DNA of 64,000 bases from Tolypocladium sp. Sup5 PDA-1 (lineage: Eukaryota; Ascomycota; Sordariomycetes; Hypocreales; Ophiocordycipitaceae). Positions 20,193 to 31,921 of the stretch are shown in pieces. Position 1 is the stretch's first letter. Each line of letters starts with the position of its first letter. Below the pieces are notes generated by a model. That model made no database searches. It saw nothing but the letters and a program-made list of their open reading frames with translations, and was not told where the DNA came from. The DNA lies in NCBI GenBank assembly GCA_000750105.3, contig JPHH03000022.1:1-64000 (forward strand). Direction: 5' to 3'. Made by a program: the position numbers and the translations under genes.

Positions 20193-22106
20193 ACGAGTAT
20201 AATTGCTGTCTGGCCGGTCCAATGATGATGTCGACGATAGGTATAGCGGCTAGGAATAGCTCGACAGAACCTCACCGCAGCACTGCTGAGCTGGAAATCC
20301 GCATCCTTTGGAATCGCCCGTGACAGAAGCCAGGTCCACTTGTGACTTTGAAACCGACCAAGAACCACTATAGATACACCCTTGGCTACACTCTGAAATC
20401 TACCAATCTTCACGGTGGTTTATTTCTATTTTTGCTCAAGGAAGAAGAAGTAGACAATCTGGCCCGATACTCACCGCGACACTCTGGCAGTCTTGCTCTG
20501 TGGGTGTAGTGGTCCATTAACCTGGCCAACATATATGCCTCGAGTTCTCCGACGATGGATACTCGGTGTGGGAGCCGCTGTGGGTGAGATCCCAAGGCTC
20601 ACCTATTGTCGAGATGGGAGATGTGCAGAGATGGGCGGACCAAGCTGGTCTGCCGCACACAAGTCTTGGAATGACGACGAGGCGTTGCAGAGGGCGTCAC
20701 AGAGGGAAGCTTCTTGTGACGGTCGCAGTATTTTGTCAGTGCCGGAAGTTCCTCATCCGCAAGTTTTGTATCCTTGTCACCACATGTTGGCAGGGCAGCC
20801 TTGTGCTGTGCCCATGGACACCCGCCAACGAAGTACTCCGCACGTATGTAGCCTCTTCAAACGCAGCGACCTTTCTTGCACGCGCATATTGCCTTGGCTG
20901 TGGCATGGCACTATCTTGCCGCGCTCGTGGCGGTGTTTGGTCAGGTTGTAAGGAAGGCACCTACAAGGCAGTGTGGAAGGCAAACAATCTCAGGCCCAGA
21001 GTCTGTCTGACGGGCTTTTTGGCAGGTACTTACCTTTGCACTTTTTGGATCGCCTTGCGCAGCGAGGCTGGTGGTTTTGGCCGTACCTACGGACTTCAGA
21101 GTACTCCGTATAGGTACTTTGTAGTTACGGATTAGATGCAGGCAGCTTGGGTCGGGTGCTTGAGTGACCTCGCTGTTCCGGCTTGTCCAACAAGTCCTGC
21201 CCTTCACCACCAGGACCACGTGCAGCCTCACGCCTACCTGGTTAGGTTCTGCCTACATGCAGGCAGACGCAGGCAGACGCATTGGATTGCTTCAGCTCCG
21301 GTGCCTCAGGCGGCCCGGGAGTTTTACGAGAAGGCGCCTCGTCAGCAACACTCTCTCCGCACCCACCTGGCTGTGGTGGAGGGATGGAGCCTTGGGTGCT
21401 GCGTCAACTGTTGGGCGTCGGTACGAGTAGGTACCTAGGAGGGGCCTGGGGGAGGTACATACGGCTGTCGCGCTCGGCGCAGCGGTACCTGACATTCACC
21501 ACACCCACGTCTTCGTCCCGTCCTTGCTCTTCCCGTAGACTACTCCGTACCCGTCACTCCTTTAGCCCCCCTCAACCATCCCTCCGTCCTCCGTTACTTC
21601 GTACAACCCAACCCAAGGTATCCCATCCGTCGACCCATCAACGCCGTGCTGTGCATCCATACCATTTGCCATCTCTTCAACTCTACGGAGTATACCTACC
21701 TACCTAGGTTACCCGCTCGCTACCTTGACCACCTGCATCTTGCTGGTGTCCTCCACCGCCGCTCTTGCCGACGCTCTTACGGCCCCTAGGCTACCGCAGC
21801 AGCTGGCGGCAATCTCGAGCTCGCAAGACGCGCGTGGTCAACGCTGCCTTCATCGAACCCGCAGCTACTTCGCACGGCAGATACCTCGTCCGCCGACAGC
21901 TGCAGGGCGTGGCTTGGTTTCCGCATCGTCGGCCTTGCAGACGCCAGCCCAGCGCAGCCAGCCCCAAATGCCTGTCGCCTCGCCCACGCCGTCGGCCATG
22001 CGTTGAGCGGCAGGCCCTGAGCGATTGCTGACCTGCCAGCCGTCTCTCCGTCGGCTTCGTCCCGTCCCGTCCAGTTCAACCTCCTCTTTGCCCGGCCGTA
22101 CCAGAC
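20193..22106. other. Intergenic region with a possible minus-strand gene relic
   Basis: I cannot support a gene here. The minus strand has intron-like signals (GTAAGT donor at 21033, TTGTAG acceptor at 20962-20961; GTGAGT donor near 20474) and a short zinc-finger-like reading YNLTKHRHERG just after the acceptor, but the frames do not join. Near 21700 lie TACC/CCTAGG motifs. The last ~400 bases are CT-rich and are probably the promoter and leader of the O-GlcNAc transferase gene. Confidence 0.35.
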
Positions 22107-25100
22107 ATGTTGCCTGCACTCCAGATGCATCCCCGTCCGGTGCATCCGCCCTCGACTTTCCACGCCTTTGCCGGAGCCCTGCCCGACCACGACCACGACC
22201 GCGACCGCGACTGCGACGGTGACGGTGACGGTGACGCCCATGCGCCGCATCCTCAACCGCCTCGGGACCTGAATCCACCCTATCGGCAGTCCTTTCCCAT
22301 CCGGATATCTCAACCGCAACTGCATCAACAGGTCGCCGCGCCGCCAGCCCCGCTCTTCGCTCCGCTCCCCGAGCACAAGCTCCGGCGAAAGACGCCGAAT
22401 GGGACTGTCGATGCTGGCTACGATGGCTCCCCCATTCAGCCTTGTCCGGGCCCGCCGCCGTTGAAGCACATGATACTCCCCGCTTCTGCCAGCTTCAGGC
22501 CTCATGCTCCGACCAACCCATCACAGCATCCCTTTCGCCGAGGTTGGACCCCTGCCCAGCACTCGCCTGGACGAGTTCCAGATGTTTGGGCGCAGCCCAG
22601 CCTGCCAGCCTCGGCCTGGCTCTTTGATAACGGGTTTCTGCCATCACATTTCAGTCCGTCGCAGATTTCGCTTGGCGACCATCTGTCAGTCCAGCCAACT
22701 GTCAACCACGGACCCGCGCAGCTCGGCCCGGACGTCTATCAGCCCGTTATACGGGCAAACGAGTACAATGTACGCGCAATATGCCCTCCTCCGCTTCCAA
22801 TGACTGGCTCTTTCCCGTTTGGCCAGATTACCTGGCACCCCGGGTTTTCGCCTTGGGACTACCGAACCCTCGAACAGCCCCAGACCGTCGCATTCGGCCG
22901 TGGAGAACCAGATATCGTCCCCAGTGGCCGCCCTGTTCTCTACGACCCGATGGGCCACTTATCCCCCGGGTGCTTGGGAGGCCAGGCTAAACTTGACCGC
23001 ACCTCTGAACTCGACAACGTCGACCCTCAGTCCTGGAATTCGGATCAAACCTCGAATACGGCATCGGTTCGACGCACCCCGGGACGAATCGGTCAGCCAG
23101 GCTTCAAGGAAAAGGCTTTGGCACATGCTCATCAAAGCTATGTCGATTTACTGGCGTTCCTCCAGGCAAATGGGAGAGCCAACCCTCTAAGGACGAGCTC
23201 AGGGTCTGGTTCGGCCTACAAGCTTCCGGTTCACTCTAAGCTACCGAAAACAGGCATCGACCCGTCGCAGACCTCTCGCGTAGGTGGCGCCACGAATCCC
23301 GGTGGGTACGTGCTCTCCGATCCCACCACTCGCAACCGCCACCACGGGGAGCCATTCACGATGCGAGCGGACGGGAATTACGGCACGCTCTCTCGTCGCC
23401 CAGTCTTGGCTAGATCGGGCCAGTTTGATCCTTCGGATCGCAAGCAAGCCCTTGCCTCCAGCGCTCCCACGCCGCTCATCACGCCCCGCTCACTTGTCAG
23501 AACGTCGCCTGTCGCTAACGCCAAATCATCACTGGAGATTCTCGACAGCCTCTGCGAGCAAAGCGGTTGGAAGTGGACAGACGGAATGTTACTGGGCGGC
23601 TGCCTCCATTATGGACTTGAGCGCTATGAACATGCCTTGAAATGGTTCTCGAGGATCATGGCTATAGACTCGAGGTAAAAGTTGTCCCAGATGAACTGTC
23701 AAGTGGCTGTTCTGGATGTCTGACCTTTTTTCGCAGTCATGTTGAGGCCATCACAAACATGGCCGCCACATTCTATTGCCTCAATCGACAGCATGATGCC
23801 GAACAACATTGGCTCAAAGCTGTCAAGCTGCGGCCCAGCTACCTGGAGGCTACCGAGCACCTTGTGGGTCTGCTGTACAAGAAACGTAGCGAAGAGGCTG
23901 TCCAGGTTATTTCCCATGTACAGCGGGCTCTGAGACTCCCTCTGCAGAGATCCAGCGGTCAAGGCTTCCCCGAGGGCAAAGATTATGGCTCGAGCGGATA
24001 CGCTTTGCCAGGAAGCGAAAATGGAAGGATTCTCGCGTTAGTGCATGCCAAGGGGACAATGCTCTACAGCTTGAAAGATGTCGAGAGAGCCTCCGAAGCA
24101 TTCGAAGAAGCCGTGTTAATCAGCGTCGGGCGGCGCCTCGATGGTATCCAGGATCTAATACGGCATATCCAGGCCGTCCTGTCGCCGGGAGAACCGGACT
24201 CGGCCCCTGGCGGACAGGGGGACCACTCACTGCGCCCCTTGATGCTGCCCCCGGAGAGAGCTCGGCGCACCGCGCAGCTCGTGTTTTCTGGAGGCGGCGA
24301 ACTGCCTGGCCTCGTCTTCGTTCGAAATGGGCCTTCGAAACGGGCAGCACTACAGACGACAAGCAACTCGCTGCTCTCGCTGGCAAAGATATTCCAGGAT
24401 GCCATGTCTAGCGGCAGTGCGGACCCTGGCCTCCCTCGCAGGTCTTCGAGCGTCGGTGACATCCTGGCTCTTTACTACCTCTCGCTGTCCCTCCAAGAGA
24501 GTCCGTCGACAGCGAACAATGTTGGCATCTTACTTGCTGGGGTCCAGCAGGTTGCTCCATCCTCGGCGAAGGCATCTGCAAGGAACATTTCTCAGCCAAC
24601 GGTACCAGGCATAACGCCAGGTAGTGGAATGGCTCTTGCGCTGGCGTACTACAATTACGGCTTGCGGCTGGACCCCAAGCACGTCCATCTACACACGAAT
24701 CTGGGCAGCTTGCTGAAGGACATTGGCCAGTTGGACCTCGCAATACAGATGTATGAGCGCGCTGTCTCGTGTGACGGGACATTCGACATTGCCCTGACGA
24801 ACCTGGCCAACGCAGTCAAGGACAAGGGCCGGATCAATGATGCCATCATTTATTACCGCCGTGCCGTGAATTCAAACCCTGGGTTTGCCGAGGCCGTTTG
24901 TGGCTTGTTGACAGCACTGAACTCCGTCTGCAACTGGCGAGGCCGTGGCGGAGTGGTGCTCGCCTCGGGCAAATATGACCGATGGCACGTCGACGACGAA
25001 GGGAAGCTGCTTGATGTCCGAGCGAGTGGTCGCGGGAGCGGCCTAACCAAACGTGTTGTGGACATTGTGGCCCAGCAGCTCAAGGATGCCTCCGGCTGGG

Positions 25101-26981
25101 GCCGGCATACCCTCCAAGAACCTGTCGTCTGTACCCTGGCTCAACAGCTCCAACATCTATGCGAGGAAACGTTTCCAGAGCTAGATCACGCGATTCGGCA
25201 ATGGGCAGGCAAACCCTGGGAAGGATCACGGTCGTTGCGCCTGGTGGAGCGCGCTACCCGAGTGATTATGCGCCGATGGTACCTGGACCTCTACATCTCT
25301 GGCAGAGAGTCGGAATCGCCATATCTACGGCCAAGACTACCTCCGAGTCTCACAGTACCTACAGCACCAACCGTGCTCCCGTTCCACACCTTTACCTGTC
25401 CACTGACCGCAAGCGACATACGGATAATCTCACAACGCAATGCGATGCGCATATCCTGCTCAACGCTACGATCACCTTGGCTTCCACCCACGGTGTATCC
25501 TCCACCACCTCCGCCCACTCCTCAGCTAAACGTTGGCTACCTATCTTCAGACTTCAACAACCATCCTCTGGCTCACCTGTAAGCCCCTTCCCTTCCATTG
25601 GACTTCCCTGGGTGACGCCGTAGGTCTGATCGGACTAACCCTACCTATGAAGGATGCAGTCAGTCTTTGGGTTCCACAACCCGAGTCGTGCTCGAGCATT
25701 CTGCTATGCCACTACTGCCAGCGATAAATCGGTTCATAGACAGCAAATAGAGAGGGAGGCGCCGGTGTTTCGGGATGTCAGCAGCTGGTCGCCTGACAAG
25801 CTGATTGAGCAGATTATTCGAGACCAGATTCATATCTTGGTGAACCTCAATGGGTACACCAGGGGGGCGCGGAACGAAATCTTCGCCGCCAGGCCAGTGC
25901 CGATTCAAATGTCCTTCATGGGGTTTGCAGGCAGCCTCGGGGCAGAGTGGTGTGACTACATTCTGGCCGACACGACGGCTATTCCCCCTAGCACGCTGCG
26001 TCCGTGGCGAAGAAACGTCGGCGTCGAGGACGTGTTCCAGGACAATACCGAAGGCGACGAAGGTGAGTGGGTTTACTCGGAGAACATCATCTTCTGCCGC
26101 GATACCTTTTTCTGTTGCGACCATGCACAATCTTGCGACGGCGACGAGAAGGGGATGACGTGGGAAGAGGAGAAGCGGCGCAGGTGGAGTATGCGTAAGA
26201 AGCTGTTCCCTACCATGGCAGATGACGTTGTCATCATGGGCAACTTCAACCAGCTGTACAAGGTGAGCTTAACCCAGTGACCGAGCCAGGGTCTGGGGGG
26301 ACATGACAGACTAACAGGCGCGGGCGCGCACCGACGGCATAGATTGAGCCGACGACATTCCGGTCTTGGCTTCGGATTCTGGCCCGGGTTCCAAAGGCAG
26401 TCCTATGGCTCCTCCGTTTTCCAGAGCCCGGGGAGAGCAACCTGCGGGCGACGGCCGAGGCATGGGCCGGACCCGAGGTGGCGAGTCGCCTCATCTTCAC
26501 AGACGTGGCACCAAAAAGCCAGCACATATCGCGCGCCCGAGTATGTGACCTCTTTTTGGACACGCCGGAATGCAATGCACACACGACAGCAGCAGATGTT
26601 CTGTGGTCCAGCACGCCGCTGCTGACGCTGCCACGGTACCCGTACAAGATGTGCTCGCGCATGGCTGCGTCGATTCTGGGAGGGGCGCTGCCGCAGTCAA
26701 CGGAGGGCCGCCGGATAGCACGAGAGCTGATAGCAGAGAGCGAGTCGGAGTACGAGCAGACGGCGGTCAAGCTGGCGGGCGGGCTGGCCTACGTGGGGAT
26801 AGACGAGACTGAGAGTGTTGAGGGCCAGGGACGGCTGGCCGAGATGCGGAAGCTGCTGTGGGAGAGCAAATGGCGCTGCGGGCTGTTCAATACTCGACGT
26901 TGGGTGGAGGACGTTGAGAGCGCGTACGAAGAAGCGTGGCGGCGATGGGTCGAAGGGATGGGAGGTGATATTTACCTCTGA
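22107..26981 (+). CDS. TPR-containing O-GlcNAc transferase (GT41, OGT/SPINDLY family)
   Basis: Exons 22107-23674, 23737-25578, 25653-26262 and 26343-26981 give 1552 residues. The family transfers GlcNAc (or fucose in plant SPY) to Ser/Thr of nuclear and cytosolic proteins. The first ~450 residues are Pro/Ser-rich and disordered-looking, with a DHDHDRDRDCDGDGDGD run. TPR-like repeats follow in two blocks (about 475-600 and 820-920: YYNYGLRLDPKHVHLHTNLG, AIQMYERAVSCD). The GT41 domain starts near 1120: VGYLSSDFNNHPLAHL, VNLNGYTRGARNEIFAARP, FNQLYK with Lys1340 at the position of human OGT's catalytic/UDP-binding lysine, IEPTTFRSW, WLLRFPEPGESNL, and DTPECNAHTTAADVLW with the UDP-contact HTT. 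A Pro-rich segment (PPPPPPPTPQ) precedes the domain. Donor sugar cannot be read from sequence. Confidence 0.92.
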
Positions 26982-27048
26982 CCAGGACAACAGAAGAGGG
27001 GCGAGGTAATCATTTTCCTTGGGGGGGCCCCCGCCGCTGCCGCCGCCG

Positions 27049-27140
27049 ACGACGACGACGAAGACGACGAAGACGACGACGAAGACGACGACTACGACTA
27101 CGGTGATGATGACTATGACTATGACTTTGACTGCGACTTC
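27049..27140 (+). repeat. GAC/GAT trinucleotide repeat tract
   Basis: Imperfect GACGACGAAGAC..GATGATGACTATGAC run just after the O-GlcNAc transferase stop. It is outside any gene I can support. Confidence 0.8.
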
Positions 27141-27256
27141 ATCTGCTGTGTAGACCTCGGGCAGTTCTTTTTCTGTGGCTCTATTCTTTCACCTTTCTTT
27201 TTAGCGAGGAGCCAAAGGCCGCCGTCGGGGGCGATGTGTCTGTTATCCTATCCATA

Positions 27257-27293
27257 CCTACCTACCTACCTACCTACCTACCTACCCGTCACA
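27257..27293 (+). repeat. (TACC)n microsatellite
   Basis: About eight to nine TACC units in a row. Shorter TACC/TTACC runs recur between genes elsewhere in the window. Confidence 0.85.
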
Positions 27294-30180
27294 CGGTGCG
27301 CGCAGCTTGGGGAGTAGGAGATGGGGGCTTGCCGGATACCTTGCCTTACGATAGAACGAGGGCGGAGCTGGCTGTACACGAGTCGGCTCGGGTGGGACGG
27401 AGCGTGGCCAGCCAGACGCAAGAGATGCATGTGTGTCGGCACACGCGGGCATTGTGCAAGCACATCAATCTTTGGACCTTGGCCTGCCTGCCAACCTGCC
27501 AACTTGCCCCTGGCCCGGGCGTTATTGTGCTCTCTGTGTGGGCTCATGTTGACTGACTGACTGACTGACTGACTGCCCGTCCCGTCAACCACCCCCTCCC
27601 CCCCATGTCCCCATGTGGCTGGCGCCATCATCGTGCCAGGGCCTTTGATGCCGCCGCTGATTGCATGACTGATACGTACGCAGATGCCTTGCCCAAGTAG
27701 AACCGACGGTGGTGGCGTTGTGCTCAGGATGCGCCAGGTACCTGGGAGGTTGGTACCGAGCGCTTGCTTCGGGGCCTTGCTGTACGGTGAAACTCAACTC
27801 GGGCCCATCCAATGCATCTGCGCTCATCGGCGATGGACTGTTGGGGCCCGCAAACGGAGCCCCGGTGAACGATGATGCCGTTTTCTCCAAGACGCAGACG
27901 CAGACGCGAGCTGCTGATGGACGCCTGCACCTAAACGTATGAATACGTGCCTCCCTTGGCTTACCTGACCTTGCGCAAGACCATACAAGACCATACAAGA
28001 CAAGACAAGCAGGTGCCTAGGGTACCCAGCATTTGTTGGAGTTGGCTGGCGTGCGTCATAGTCCGTACAATTACGTACTTTGCCCCCCCGCGTGCTCCTG
28101 GGCCCAGCCTCGTCGCGACGGGCTATGTTGGTGGTGTGGTGTCATGCGGTGGTGGGTGGTGGGTGGCTTGACTGGCTAGATGGCTGGCTGGCTGGCAAGG
28201 TCCGTGAACTATGCACGCAAGCCAGAACCTTTTGCTTGCTCGTCTCTTGGTGTCGTTGGCGTTGGCGTTGGCGTGGCTGGTATGACGGGCGCATGTATAT
28301 ACACTTGCGGCGGATGCTACCTGACTTGTGGCTTTCCGGCTCAAACGACACGGCACGGTGGATGGCTTTAGGAACCTAACGAACGGCTTGGCCTACGGAC
28401 TACTCATGCTTCGAAGCTTATAAGGTGCATCTTTGGTCTCACCTGACGGCTGGCAGGTGATTGAGGCATCCGCACCAAGCACGGATGGGGGTAGAGCAGA
28501 CGCCTTACAAGACTTACAACCCACAAGGCTCACAAAGGTAAAAACGATACGAATACAATCCCCACAGTATGCGGATTTGGCTATTCGAATCGACGTAGAA
28601 TTCATAAAAATTACGCACTACCTGTAAGGATAGAGTTTGTATTGTTTTGACCTTTGTACCTAATCTCTGTGAGTTGTAGATAGGTACCTCGCTCAATACA
28701 CCTTACTTGCGTCATGTATCTTACCTTGGGTAAGTGTTATATCCTAGGACGCGCTCACAGCCTGGTACCTTGCACCTGCATTGCGCTGTGAGTCGCGAAT
28801 GCGCCTCGGAGCAATATATGCGCGTGCACGTGGTACAGCGCGGCGGCGGCGGCAATGTGGCATCGATATCCTTTTACTCTGCCTCCTTGTCTGTCTCGGT
28901 GTCTGTCTCCGTGCCTCTTTCCCTGTCTCTTTGTGCACGCGAAAAGCATACACATGCCGCTCGAGGCAAGTTGCGATGCGGCGTATGGAGAAAGGTACGG
29001 AGCAATTACCGTACCTTCGGCACTCGGCGACTCGGCCTTGTTGATTGAAGGGCTGTGGACACCTTGCCAGCCGTCCTCCCGCAGTGGTCCCTTGGGTGGG
29101 TAGGTACCTAAGTGAGGTATGTGCAAAGTACTCGTACTTCGTACTGAAGCTATGGAAAGGCGCCAGGTCGTACGGAGTAGCCCTACTCATACATACGCTA
29201 CCTTCAGTACTTGGGTACATTGGCACTCGGGCTGGTGGGCCGTACCGTGGTCCCGTACCGACCGACCGAGTATTCTCGGGAACTCCCCTGGTCGGCTGCT
29301 GGGATTGGGAACCTTACCCACGTTGGGGGATGCAGGACAGGGGTACGTGGTACCGCATCCGCAAAGTACCTGGCCCATGTGTCGATGGAGGTTGGACAGT
29401 GTGAATGGAGCAACCAGGGCTCCGGCGGCGCGCCTTGGTTACCCCGCAGGGGTCAGTGCGATCTTCCTACGCACTGTACCACGGCACGGAGCTCGAGAAT
29501 CGGCAGGTACCTGCAGCGGCAAGTCGCTGCTATGCCGACGCCCCTTTGTACCCCGGCCTTCAGAAGCCACGCCCCCCTGTTCCCTGTTCGTCCACTTGCC
29601 TGTCGGTCCCCAGCGCCATCCCGGCCGCAGATCCAGAAGGTTTGGGGTCGTGCGAGCCTTGCAATGCAAATGAATGGCCAACTGCCAACCAACGCAGCTG
29701 GCTCGCGGTTCGCCCAGTTCAGGGACGAACGACCGCTTGCGTTAAGGTTCTCCTGCCTTGCCTGCCTCGCAGCAGAAGCGGAGTAGCCGGTACCTACCTA
29801 GGTAAGGCAACTACGCATGTCCAAGCAGATGTGCTGGTCGATTTACCTACTAGTCCGTAGTACCTATTAAGGTATTAGCTTGCAAGTCAAGATCGCCAAG
29901 GTGCCCCATCTAGGCCAGGTGGGCAGGTGCCATCCTCCACCGGCGTCGACATTGCCTCTCTTTACCTTTGCCTTTACGGATTCCTTTACTTTTACCTTTG
30001 CCTCTGCCTCTGCCTCGCTTGTTTGCCTTGGCAAGGTAGGTTTGTATTTGCCATTTGGCCATCGCATCACCACTTTGGGCAAACTAGTCCGCTACCAGCA
30101 TCTTCATCTGCCATTCCTGGCCGGCTTTTTCTTCATACATATTTGGCTCCTCCCCGTCTCCCCCTGTCCCTGTCCGTCCT

Positions 30181-30203
30181 CCCCCCCCCCCCCCCCCCCC
30201 CCC
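30181..30203 (+). repeat. Homopolymer run of 23 C
   Basis: Uninterrupted C tract 564 bases before the flbD start codon. The opposite strand is a 23-G run that could form G-quadruplex structure; length may also be affected by sequencing. Confidence 0.9.
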
Positions 30204-30766
30204 AGAGTCTTGTCCGTCCACCTGTCCGTCGAGGCCCGGGTTCCCACACCCTCCCTCCCTGCACTCTTACCCACAGGGCGTTGGACGACCTGACCTACTT
30301 CGTACCTTTGCAACAGAAGTGCGTCTGACAGCGACAAAGACACCGAGCCTCATCGGGGTCTTTCCTCTGCTCCCGGCCACCACATACGAGTGCGTACGTG
30401 CCAGCATCGCCCACGTTTGCCTTCGTGGCTCTTGCACTCTACATCATCCCTTCCGGCTTCACTCCTTTTACACCCATCGCCTCACCAACTTTGAGCTGCC
30501 AGGCCAGACACCACAAGACGGCACGGCCCGGCACGCACGGCTCTGGCTCGGAAGTCATCGTGCCAATCAGTTTGCTCACTCATCATCGCACAACAGACAT
30601 CCCATCCAGGGGGCAACGCAACAGCACCCACCCTCAAGCAAAGCAGCCATCTGCCAAACACCACAAACAAGTCCAGTGCCGGAAGCCCGGAGTGGCCAGA
30701 TCCGACCATTGCAACAGCAACAGCATCCGAAATTACACGGAGCCGACGACCTACCCCGGGGCCGCC

Positions 30767-31717
30767 ATGCCTCCCGGCAAGAGAGGCCCGTGGTCCAACA
30801 TCGAGGACAACCACCTGATGCACTTGATCCGCATACACGGCGCTCTCAACTGGGTGCGCATTTCCTCGGAGCTGACCACGCGCACCCCCAAGCAGTGCCG
30901 CGAGCGCTACCACCAGAACCTCAAGCCGACGCTCAACCATGACCCCATCACCCTTGAGGAGGGCTCGGAGATCGACCGCCTGGTGCAAAAGCATGGCAAG
31001 CGCTGGGCCGACATCGCCCGTCAACTGAACGGCCGGAGCGACAATGCCGTCAAGAACTGGTGGAACGGCAGCCAGAACCGGCGTAAGCGCCTGGAACGCC
31101 GGCGCACCGTCTTGCCGACGTCGTCCACGACCAGAGGAGAGGGAGGAGGAGAGGGAGGAGGAGGAGTAGTAGGAGCAGGAGCATCGGCAGCTCATCACCA
31201 TCATCCCCATCACCATACCTCTCATCTTCACCCTCACTCGCGGGCGCAGGCGCTCCTCAACGACCACGGCCATGATGACAGGCGCCCCCAGGCCGCGTCC
31301 ATGACGTTGCCGCCCATGTCCATGTCCAGGTCCACGTCCGTGGCGAGCCTAGGCGCAGCCTCGCTCCCCTTGCCGCGCTCCGCCGAGGGCCGTGGCCAGC
31401 ACCGCTATTTTCCGTGGGCTGAGTCGCCGCTGCCCTCGCCCTGCTCGTCTGAGCTCGCCGAGTCCGACTCGGGCTCCAACTACACGACGTCGCCTGCCAG
31501 CAGCTCGCGGCCACTGGACCAGCGCCCCATCCTCCCGCCGCTCCGCGACTGGCAGCCGTCCAACTCGGGCCGCGCGCGACTGCCCAGCCTCAGCTCACTG
31601 TCATCGCCCGCACCACAGCCGGCTGAGCGCCTTGAAGCCAGGCCTCACCTCCCTTCGCCGCGTTCCCGCACCCAGTTACTGACGGCGCCCAGCTCACCCG
31701 TGCAGGGCCAGGGCCAG

Positions 31718-31758
<41 letters not shown>

Positions 31759-31762
31759 GCAG

Positions 31763-31854
<92 letters not shown>

Positions 31855-31921
31855 CAAGCCGGATGATTCAGCCGCAGACAGGGACTCGCGGATGGATGTG
31901 TCGTCGTTACTGGACGACTGA
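30767..31921 (+). CDS. flbD: FlbD/Rca-1-type R2R3 Myb transcription factor
   Basis: Single exon of 384 codons starting at an ATG in the context GCCGCCATG; the frame stays open upstream but no better start is seen. FlbD is a Myb regulator that promotes asexual development in Aspergillus; rca-1 is the Neurospora counterpart. Residues ~5-105 hold two Myb repeats: RGPWSNIEDNHLMHLIRIHGALNW..TPKQCRERYHQNLKP and GSEIDRLVQKHGKRWADIARQLNGRSDNAVKNWWNG, close to the FlbD signature. The rest is low-complexity: a Gly stretch, His-rich run, Ser/Pro-rich region, then 46 consecutive glutamines (31715-31852, mixed CAG/CAA) just before the acidic end DSRMDVSSLLDD. It lies alone between gaps of 3.8 and 5.3 kb. 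Confidence 0.92.
31715..31852 (+). repeat. CAG/CAA repeat encoding 46 glutamines
   Basis: Uninterrupted glutamine codons in flbD, with CAA scattered among CAG, so the DNA repeat is not pure. Likely to vary in length between strains. Confidence 0.95.

Larger units (their letters stand above)
26982..30766. other. Long intergenic region upstream of flbD
   Basis: No gene I can support in 3.8 kb. It contains GAC/GAT-type trinucleotide repeats (27049-27140), (TACC)n at about 27257-27293, (GACT)n at about 27550-27575, TTGGCG repeats near 28255-28275, GTACTTCGTAC (29134-29144), a TACCTACCTAGGTAAGG block near 29790, and a run of 23 C (30181-30203). The last part before flbD is CA/CT-rich and may be a long transcript leader, as is usual for conidiation regulators. 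Confidence 0.5.

Noticed and set aside
20490..20570. tRNA-like TAGTGGT sequence
   Set aside because: An A-box-like string is present, but no matching B box or cloverleaf pairing could be drawn.
20400..21230. Possible spliced minus-strand gene with a zinc-finger-like YNLTKHRHERG reading
   Set aside because: Splice-like sites exist, but the joined frames do not keep the paired cysteines, and there is no start or continuous protein. Left as a possible relic.
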